From: Sweltsa coloradensis
Lineage: Eukaryota > Arthropoda > Insecta > Plecoptera > Chloroperlidae
NCBI GenBank assembly: GCA_024449915.1
Contig: JAMZAV010000030.1
Span: 682,001-746,000 of the forward strand
Length of the DNA stretch: 64,000 bases
Direction of reading: 5' to 3'
Shown here: piece after piece, positions 54,908 through 64,000 of the stretch
Layout: the number at the start of each line of letters is the position of its first letter
How positions within the stretch are numbered: the stretch's first letter is position 1
Notes under the pieces: model-generated
Database searches by the model: none
The model's input: only the letters and a program-made list of their open reading frames with translations
Told to the model about the DNA's origin: nothing
Position numbers and translations under genes: made by a program

Positions 54908-57900
54908 TAGTAGAGGTGCGAAGACACATTTTTTAGTCGATTGATGGCAATCGAGTGCTAATTTCATATCTCGTCCATTCCTACAATGATCTTAAGGTTT
55001 GCAAACACAACAAAAACTACGACTTGGACTGAAACTATCAGGACCTGTCAACTTTGAAGTAGCCAATCAAAATCCACATCTTGACACATGCTGCGCTCTC
55101 GCAACTCTACAAAGTGGCACGCAATTTGCTTCGCCAATATTTCCCTAGAGTAGATATAAGTGGTACCAGTTAAGGTGGCGGTCGCCGAGGGATCGCAGCA
55201 CTGTCGCACAGCTGATGCCCTCGTAAGTGGCCAACAGTAAAGAAACAAATATGCTAGCGTCCCAGGCGCTGCTCATGCTCATAAAGCAGAATAACCGCTT
55301 CTTGAAATTGCCTCTGAAAAGGCACGACCCGGTTTACGAATTTTTGAATTGCTAGCCATGATACAACATGTAATTAAAGAATATTTTGAGGGCGTACAAG
55401 ACAACTTTCATGTCAAAAAATCTAGCGTAGCCATCAAAATCAGAGTGTGTTGGCAGCGGAAAAGCGGTAAATTTGAAACAGCCATTGCAAACAAGCAGAA
55501 CAAAAATATTTAGTAAACACATGTATAAAATCAATATTTTGCTTATACTTTTAAGTATTATCATTACAGAAATCTCCTCGTTTAATTATTAAAATATAAG
55601 TTTATTTTATACTATCAAAAATAACAATGATTGACAAAATCACTTATTAGCAATTGTGTGCAAATTGTTGATGTTGGCATATTCTCTGGCTTGACCTTGA
55701 TGACCGCCAGGTTATCTGGTTCCACCTATAGTATTGTTACTGCTACTATTTGATAACACCAAGCCACCAACCAAGAAACGGATCTCTTTAGGAACCGCAA
55801 ATATAAATTAGTATCTTCCCGTTATTGCTAGAAATATCATACTACCCTAATGTTCACAGTCATAAGTGCAACTTCAGAATATTCGTTAAGATATTACAGA
55901 ACAGCTGCAATGCATTATCTTCTACAGCCAATAAAACTCATTACCATACATAACAAAGTACGTATCAAGCAAACTATTAAACTTTCTTCATATTGATTAC
56001 TTTGGAGGACTTATTATTACGTTTTATGTTTATTCCGTACATTCATTATAACAAACATACGGATGGATGCCTATACTAGTGGATCTAAGATCTATTTTGG
56101 ACATTTGAACCCATCCTAAGAATATAAAATAGTATAACAAACAAGAAGAAACAGACAATATAGTACATCAAAATCTTAAAAAAAAAAAAAATATTGACTG
56201 CTCTCTCGAACCTACCGAGAGGAAATTCCGTTACTTCAGAAGGTAGTGCTTACCAGAGCGCTGACTCCATGTACTAGTACTATATGGATTTCTGGAATGC
56301 ACTTGTTATTGGTGGTCCTTGTCCCAAATCTACAGTCCGATTTACTGGTGTCAGGCGCACTAGAGGGTCAAGATCAAACCTCACCAAAACAACTTAACAA
56401 GGCTAAACACAATGAAATGGGTGTAGCTTTTTGTGACTTGTCAATGTGTTACCCAATGTAGCCAACACGGTTTTATACATATATACACATACGGTATTTA
56501 TGCAAGCACAAGCCTCAGATATATTTATAATTATAAAGTTATTACAGAGTTTTTAAGCATTATAGTTATTGATCGATATCAATTGCCAGGGGCTCGAACC
56601 CAGAACGTACCGATGATCCGAGACCACTTCACAAACAAAGAGTAAAAAAACAAAGAGTAAACACTAAACAAGTAAAAGAAAGGTTATGTTGAAAGAATGC
56701 CATTCGACTGGAGTCAGTATATTGGTGAGATAGAAGCCAACAGCTTAACCTTCAAAAAGTGAGGTGGCTGCCGTTGCGTTTTCCTAGTTTTTAAACATAG
56801 GTAAGATACCCACATAAAAATTATTTCACTTCCACATTATCACACTTGTTGGGTACAACCCTGTTGTTGATAAATAAATTAATAATTCAAGAAATTCAGC
56901 AGCCACCATTGCTTTTAGAAGGTACCGGTTAGTTGTTGGATTAGGGATGGGGAAAAAGGGGATGGGAATCCCTCAAAATTTTTGCGTTTAACCTTTTTAA
57001 ACAGCAATTTGCCTAAAACGCATGTGTGTGTGTGTGTAAGTCTGCATGCACGTTTAAATGACTCATCCCTATGTTGGATCCTATCCCACACCAATATAAA
57101 TAAGAGAATCATTATAATTATGGAAAATGAAATGGTAAAAAGAAGCATTGTTACGATGTGTCCGGGAGTTGTTTAACCTTTCAAGAGACTCTGTTCAAAC
57201 GATTTAGGAGCTGGTTTGCACAACCGTAAGGATGAGTTAGTAGTTCAACACTTATCTTCAACTCGTTTAATAAAGTAAAAACTATAATTTTCCTTTGAAT
57301 GTTATCTAAGTGTACATACTAAAATACTTCACACAGAATATAAAATACCATTTGAACTATTTTTCACACATTTTTTGTACAGAGCATAATTCAGTGTATT
57401 GCTGTAATCAAGAGAATTACAATGTTGAACCTTAGTGTTAAGTACACATGCAAATTGTCTATGGCAAGTGATCCACAATAAAACTAAAAGTTGTACATTT
57501 TAAAACTCTTAGATTTATTCCATTGCAGAAGAAGTATTGCATGCATTGTGTAAGGCACTACAAAAGTCAAAAACTTCTTCCTTGATTAGAATAAACCCTT
57601 GCACTACCCGCGGACACGATTGAACATGAAAATAGTACCGTAAAGCACCATTTTCACTCCAGATTAGAAAAAGGCAATATATTAATAATAATAAAGTGTT
57701 TTGGTCCAAACAAACATTGGACAGACTATCTAACAAGGCATTTCTACAACTCTACACAGGATTTGATGTGTCATAAACTTTGTTATTACAGAAATATATC
57801 TTTATCACTGGGTAATTATGTAAAATAATTTATTATTTCTGGCCGTGTTAAGATAAATTCCAGCGCATACTGCATCAATCCAAAACATAAGTTAGATCGC

Positions 57901-60012
57901 TAAGAGCAAAACCACTTTGTAAAAATTGCATTAACATTTATTAACGGGGTTACCAGTTTTATTCGTCAGTACTACTGACAATCATATTCATAGATTAGGT
58001 TGTCAATAATTAAAATAGTAGACCTACCCCATAGTTGTTTTTCAAATACTAATGCTAGAGCTTGTAAGTTCCTTAATACATTTTTACATAGAAAAATTAC
58101 ATGAAATCATCAAATCAATAAGTAAAATATAGTATACACACACAGTAAATGTATAATCTAAAAAGTTAAATTAATGAAGACAATGTACGGCATTTGCGTA
58201 GAGGTCTGCCACAAGTCGCACACATTGTTAATAACAGGGGTTTCTATTTTGATTTTTGACTCCTCCGTAAGTATTATGCCAGAAGAGCCAATTATTTTAG
58301 TCCACTCTCAGTTTTATGTTTTAAAATGATTTAGCTTCCAAAGGTAAGTGTAGGCCTATGCTTATATATGTGTTTCACAAAATGCGAGTAAAAAGTACAC
58401 AATGGATAAAGTTGGGTTTACCCAGAGATCCTGTTTAGATGGTGCAACTTCCAAAGATGTTCTATTTAAGTTTAAGCCTGCAATAAACGATCAACAAAGT
58501 GCCCAACTTTATTGTCAAGCATTTAATAATTAGGTTTTTCGAGGGCATATGGAGCGTTTTAGAAACACATACCGTAAGTGGATTGAACTCAATATGTACA
58601 GAAATACCATCAACATTATTTCTCAATTTGGTTAGTCGGGAAACACTCCCTCCCAAGGTGGAATTTTTAATATTTAAATGAAAAAACAATCGGAAATTTT
58701 AAAATTACCCAGGTCGGGATGGACTTTAATAATTTCTGAATTGTATTAAATTTTTGTCGAAAACCCTGAAAAAGAATTGGTACAATGGCAAGATGGATAT
58801 TACAATGATCAATTACGAGAATCGATTAGCATAATCTGCCAAATGCATGACATTGACCATAAGATTTTCAAGTCTCGGAAGAAATGGTGCCTTCCAGCAT
58901 AGAATCGTATGCGTATTAGCCCGTTGTCCTTCATTGCCAAAACACACGAAAGCAGCAAACATAACAGTAATGACTAATGAGTCACAGAACTTTAAAACTA
59001 GCTTGGAACCGGGTTACAAAAATGCAGACAAAGCACGCCCTATGGGCTATGAGTATGACTGCACGGCAACAGAGATTTCATTTGCAGATCACTGCATCCG
59101 ACATTAATCAGCGTCCTTCAATACCTACATAAAGGTGCCAATTCAAATCCTCCAGAGAAGAATACATACCCAGGAAAGCTCCTCGCAAGTACTAAATTCG
59201 CAAAATGCGAGCGTGCATGTGAAAACTTCTAAGGTAGGATCTGATGGGAAGCTGGCAACATTTTACTACAGAGAGTTTTAACAGATGGTTGTTTCATTGT
59301 TGGGCAACAAAGTTGATCATCTACTATTGCACGTATTAGCAAACACGCTAGTAGCCTATGCACTTGACAGACAGAGCTACTAATGCATAAAATTGATAAG
59401 AGCCAAACAGGCTAACCAAGAGTCGACTATCCCCAGCTAGAATTTACAACTACGTGGAACTATGTACAATTATTATTAGTCACATTACGACACCGGTATT
59501 ACAGTTAAAAAACGAGTCAAGTGTTGGACCAAAAATTTTGAATACTATATATGCAGACTATGTACATTTCCCCCCACACTTGGCAAATACTTTGTACTTA
59601 GAATGTTAATGCATGCAACTTTGCCATCACATGTAGTACTCAAAAAGACAACCTTTGTTGTCCATCATGCACCCTGTGATTTGTTGCAATGCACTTGTAC
59701 ATTTGTTCAGAAAACCTCAAAGAGATCAGACTTAAAATATGTTGACATTTTGTGCGTACAGCTCACGCGAACGGTACAACAAGTCAATATCATTCAAATA
59801 AGTGTATTAAAAGACCACCCAACAAAGACTAAATACAAGTTCTATCTTTCATCAACTACTAAATTATGTAAAACAACTAATGATATGAAAGAAAATCTAT
59901 AACTTAATAAAACTATGTATGTAGTGTCTACAATGAGATCCCTGATATAATAAACAAGATTTTTGAAAGTCAGTGGGAGCCCTAACAACCATAGCTAACA
60001 CCAAATTGTCAC
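54908..60012. other. Long AT-rich spacer; may include the Ki-67-like 3' UTR
   Basis: No gene or clear transposon recognised. A reverse tRNA-like B box (GGGGCTCGAACCC) lies at about 56590. On the minus strand AATAAA occurs at about 57514 and 57941, so the stretch from 60012 towards 57.5 kb could be a long 3' untranslated region. That is inference from the absence of repeats. Confidence 0.35.
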
Positions 60013-60311
60013 TTACGACTTCTTACGCCTACCACGGCTTGTTTTTTCTGGCACTGCTGTTTTACTTTTGGCTGCAGATGTTTTTCCTTTCTTCGCAGGT
60101 GCATGCGTAGGTTTCTTTCCACTTGCCACAACAGATGGGGAATCCACAGTCTTGGTATTGCCTTTACGAGTTTTAGCGACTTTGCCTTTGGGACTGCTAG
60201 CTCCTTTCGGGGAATGAACATTTGCACGAGTCTTTGTCTTCTTGGGTTGTGTAGGTGATACTGGCGACTGAATTGGAATGTGTGGAACTCCTTTTGTCTT
60301 CTTATCTTGCA
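60013..60311 (-). CDS. MKI67-like: Ki-67-like terminal exon
   Basis: 98 codons after the split valine, Lys/Ser/Pro-rich, with SPVSPTQPKK, SPKGASSPKGK and a basic end GRRRKKS before TAA. A basic C-terminus fits the chromatin-binding tail of Ki-67, but no LR motif can be proven by eye. Confidence 0.78.
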
Positions 60312-63300
60312 CTGTAACGGAAGCAAAACAGCTCTCACTAAACTAACCTACCTTGGTCAAACTAGAGTCAAGCAGTTTTGCCACAAAGTTAAATTATAAT
60401 GTATGGAAGAGACCCAATGCCAGTGGCCATTATAACAGAATTGCAAAATTACCAATAGCATCTAGGATTCGATGCTATTTTTACTATCGATTGATATGTC
60501 GACCGTCTTAATAATTAAGACCATTTCATTTTTGGATAAACAAAAGCAAATGACGGCAAACACGACTTAGCCCTGACATTTCTCCTTTTACCGTTCCATG
60601 AAAGGTCGCAAAATTTAATCTAACTACAAACACGATTAATCTACAATTTATTTTTAATGTCACCCTGTTTTAACTTTTAATAATAACGTTCAATATACTA
60701 ATGCTTTTTTTTTAATTTTCAACTTTCTCAGCACAAATGGTCAGAAACATGGGCGCCAGCAGGAATTTTAGCAGGGGGGGGCAACAACCACAATTTGTAG
60801 TTTCGTTGGGCAAGCACGGGGGGTTTGGGGGGCAGAGCCCCCCAACAATAGCGCCGCAGGCGAAATTTTTGAAAATCAGGTTTTTTGAATGCATTTGGTG
60901 GGTTTTAGAAAAAAGTAGTGGGCTGAATACGATACCGAAATTATGTAATTTTTGTGCAGTAGATACTAGAAAGTAAACAAAAAACATTGTGTCTCAACTT
61001 TTATACGGTTACTAAAATAAGTTATGAGTTGAAAATGAAACACACGTTTTATAAATAAAGGCTATATTTTAATTGCATAAATTATAATGAATGTGACTGT
61101 TTGATCATATTTTCTTTTTTTACATAAACTGCAACTTGTAAGTTCTCTCCAGTTGCAATGCAATGTGGAATAAAAATATAAAACATAAACACGTTCTTAG
61201 AGGTCTACATCGACTAATAATATATACTAGCCCATAGAGAAATATAGCCTACAAATCATAGAAACGATATCTTGTTACATTATTATTATTTATTTCAATA
61301 AATCATACAAATAATATCACATAACATAAAATAAATGGAAAACGGGCGTGATTGACTACACCCAAAAAGGAAAATGCGAAATTTCAATGCATTACTAAGA
61401 AGCCTACAAACATAATCACAAATTTCTTTTTAAATAAAGAATAAATTATTGTAGGCCTACCGTGTTCTGGGGGTCTATTTACTAAACTCTAAACGACATG
61501 CTAAGTTTCATCTAATTATCACTTGTGCCGCTAGTACCAACTTAAAATACCGCCAAATTCAAAGGCAGCACCGGCACCGCTAACTTTGATGAAATAGCAA
61601 AAAAACAAACAAACTAGCAACACTCCGCTCCCGATCAGATCATTAAATATATTAATATTATTAATATTAATTTTCAATTGAATTTTGGTTTCACGAATAC
61701 ATTAATTTATATGTAATAAACGCATATCGCCAGTTAAAATTTATTTTTCCTGAAATCCAGGGGGGGGGGCAAGCGCCCCCCCCCTGCCCCCCCCCCTCCC
61801 GGCGCCCATGGTCAGAAAGCAAACTAATGATCATGCCTAGTGAAGTGATGCACTCGCGCAGCTGGAATTTAAAAAATTGCCACTTGCCCTCTTAGTCTTA
61901 ATCAGATCCTATGCTATAGAATTAATTTTTGCAGAAAAGAGATATCACTCAGATAAAATGGTACAGCCTACAGTACTTAGTAGTTGAACAAAAAACAATT
62001 CACATACTTTATTGTTAAGATGGCGCTCAATGCCTGTCTATTACGTAGGCCTACGTATGTATGTTTTGCAAATTGCAATAAATCAATTGTTTATTGATGT
62101 AGTCAATGAATGTTCAAACTTACCTTGGGCTGTCTTCTTAGGAGTGGAAGTGACTTCAGTAGCGTTTGCTCGGGCTGTTGGTTTACTCTTTTGGGGTTTC
62201 TTGGCTGGTGAAGCTTTCTTAGCTTCTGCAGGTTTAGCCCGGCGAGTTCTCTTTGGAGGGGAAGCCTTAACAGAATCTGGTGTAGTGTTAGCTGCACGCT
62301 TATTTCCGCCTCTCTTTTGAGCCGGGGAAGCCTTGGCAGGAGATTGCTTCGCTGTGGGCACTATGGCAGCAACTGCAGTTTTGCCTTTGCCTCGGGATGT
62401 TGACTTGGGTGGAGATTGGCTGGACGTTACCACATTGGTTTGACCACGGCGTCTTGTTTTGGCAGGTGATATTTTTATCTCTGGTGAGCCTACTATATCC
62501 ACAGTTTTGCCTGCACCCCGACGGCTTACTTTTTTGGGTGTTGTCTTGGTCAATGGTGATTCGGTCGACTCAACAGATTTTGCTTTGCCTCGACGACTTA
62601 CTTTTGGTGTCGTCTTGGGAACTGGGGCTTCCGGCGACTTGACAGCAATGGCTTTGCCTCGACGACTTACTTTTGGTGTCGTCTTGGGAACTGGGGCTTC
62701 TGGCGACTTGACAGCAATGGGTTTACCTCGACGACTTACTTTTGGAGATGCCTTGGAAACTGGTGATTTTGTAGACTCAACCGCCTTGCCTCGACGACTT
62801 ACTTTTGGTGTTGTCTTTGTTGATACTGGCACTTCTGTTGACTCAACAGCCTTTGCAATAGCTTTACGACTTTTGGCGACAACGGTTTGAGGGGATTTGT
62901 CTTTTTCTGCAATCTTTGCTGGTTTAACAGATTTACTTTTGCTTCCTTGCTTAGTTGTCTTAGGAGATTTAGCTTTCTGAGTTTCTGAAAGTATTGCAGC
63001 TCCTCCTCGGCGACTTCGCTTGGGTGGCGACATAACTTCATGTGAATCGGGCATGTTAATGGCTGCTCGCTTAGCTACAGGACTCTTTTTCAATGGAGAG
63101 ACTTTCTTTTTCAGCCTGGTACTTCTACCCCGAGCATTGCCTTTAGCTGTAGCTTCGTTGACCTTGAGCGCCGGAGAAACATCAACAGTATTAGCCTGTT
63201 GATTCCTTTTGGGGGATGAAGCTTGCTTCTCTGCCGCCTTGGAAGTTTGGGCCTTTTGTTTAGTAGTCTTCTTTGAGGGCGCCACACTTGATGCTGGACT

Positions 63301-64000
63301 ATCAGGAAGGTCGAAATGAACACCTCGTTTGGAAACGGAAGATTGCGGTGTCAGTTTATTTTTCTTAGAAACCACTTTCTTCTGTCCTTTAACACTCCCC
63401 CCACGTTTAGTAGAAGACTTTACTTTAGCAGAACCCACGCGTGTCCCTGTTTTAGGAGTAGAAACTCTAGGAGTGTTTGGAGACTTTGATAAAATACTTT
63501 TACGAACACCAACTTTAGGCGAGTTCTCTTCTTCCAAGAAAAGCTGTCCGATGCTCGATATATCTGCATAATTTGGGCTCTTGAAACCCTTCATAAGCTT
63601 ACGTACACCATGAACATTTCTCAGGTCATTTTTTGGTGAAATTTGTGCTCTTGGCGACTTGAAAAGTGTCTTAACGCCAGACAGGTCTGATAGATCATTC
63701 TTGGGAGACTTGCCGGTACGGAATAATTTTTTGACATTGCGAGTCATCGAGTGACCACTTGTAGAAAACATAGAGGCATTGTTGGGCGACACAAGAAACT
63801 CTTTGGGGACATTTGGGGTTTTTACCGCATCAAAATCAAAGCTTGTAATATCTGCAGGATCAAACATATCAAATGATGAATGTGCAGAATTAAAATTCTT
63901 GGAACTGAAGCGCATCTTCGGAGATGCTGTGCTACCAGAACTTGATGCACGTTTGTTTGCTGAATAAACAGAAGAACGCCCAACATGTTGGGAGTGATTT
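60013..64000 (-). CDS. MKI67-like: Ki-67-like chromosome protein, 3' part (partial at right edge)
   Basis: Two exons, 64000-62124 (open to the window edge) and 60311-60013. The donor after CAA G and the acceptor TTACAG before TG restore phase, and the stop is at 60013-60015. About 724 residues are visible. Counting from the Met at 63915, four degenerate repeats read NVKKLFRTG (60-68), SGVKTLFKSP (79-88), HGVRKLMKGFKSP (102-114) and SSIGQLF (120-126), resembling Ki-67/CDCA2-type repeats. SKRGVHFDLPDSP holds an RVxF-like PP1-docking site (about 197-201). The rest is Lys/Ser/Pro-rich with very many SPK/TPK sites, RRGK basic clusters and a 23-residue tandem array. Expected role is nuclear or perichromosomal in dividing cells, regulated by CDK phosphorylation and PP1. 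Any forkhead-associated domain would lie off-window. Confidence 0.62.
60312..62123 (-). other. Last intron of the Ki-67-like gene
   Basis: GT-AG intron of 1812 bases. Most of it is the hAT element at 60748-61810. TAGGCCTA occurs near 61453 (inside the element) and 62046. Confidence 0.8.
60748..61810. mobile_element. 1.06-kb hAT element in the Ki-67-like intron
   Basis: TIR CATGGGCGCC at both ends and a perfect 8-bp target duplication GTCAGAAA (60740-60747 and 61811-61818). G-runs and C-runs lie just inside the ends. No transposase frame. A related fragment is at 1180-1240. Confidence 0.92.
62124..64000 (-). CDS. MKI67-like: Ki-67-like exon with repeat core
   Basis: Continuously open from the window edge (before the Met at 63915 it reads SVYSANKRASSSGSTASPK) to the donor GGTAAG at 62123. 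Reading on to 62083 is intron. The start codon is beyond the window, so the internal Met should not be taken as the start. Confidence 0.8.
62509..62830 (-). repeat. 69-bp coding tandem repeat
   Basis: Units of 23 codons with consensus VSRRGKAxAVKSPEAPVPKT. CCTCGACGACTTAC starts at 62588, 62657 and 62726 (69-base spacing) and again at about 62790. The two middle units are nearly identical at DNA level, pointing to recent unequal exchange; outer units are degenerate. Confidence 0.9.

Noticed and set aside
62083..63915. Forward-strand frames opposite the Ki-67-like exon (62012-63571)
   Set aside because: They are antisense reflections of a low-complexity Lys/Ser/Pro coding sequence whose minus-strand frame is open over the whole exon and correctly spliced.

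Overview
This is animal nuclear DNA. The genes are split by GT-AG introns, intergenic DNA is long and AT-rich, and interspersed repeats are dense (tRNA-derived SINEs, a LINE remnant, many DNA transposons and MITEs). Gene content (CYB5R, a GT31 glycosyltransferase, a CNGA-type channel, a Ki-67-like protein) and the very frequent palindrome TAGGCCTA make me think of a marine invertebrate deuterostome, perhaps an echinoderm. The species cannot be fixed from the sequence alone.

Layout. 1-4104 (minus): three internal exons of an NADH-cytochrome b5 reductase; its first exon is unresolved and its NADH-binding exons lie beyond the left edge. 4.1-20.8 kb: no convincing gene, but transposons, tandem duplications, tRNA-like pseudogenes and most of the TAGGCCTA copies. 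20.8-23.1 kb (minus): a LINE reverse-transcriptase tail, then a beta-1,3-glycosyltransferase whose membrane anchor and catalytic part are in different frames. 23.1-34.6 kb: SINEs, a 1.3-kb inverted-repeat transposon with a foldback nested inside it, a CpG-rich possible orphan first exon, and a 573-bp tandem duplication. 34.7-48.5 kb (plus): a complete cyclic-nucleotide-gated channel alpha subunit of 10 coding exons and 613 residues. 48.5-60 kb: three-level nested transposons and other MITEs. 60.0-64.0 kb (minus): the 3' part of a Ki-67-like chromatin protein that runs off the right edge.

The genes do not form an obvious pathway; they are neighbours in an ordinary metazoan locus. The most unusual signal is TAGGCCTA. 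Three sets of repeated sequence inside the window differ by exactly TA versus TAGGCCTA, as if a 4-bp GGCC had been inserted with duplication of a TA target. The CNGA gene also has a GC-AG intron, a triplicated 3' splice site and a possible alternative first exon.

All calls come from reading the sequence. No alignment, folding or database search was run.
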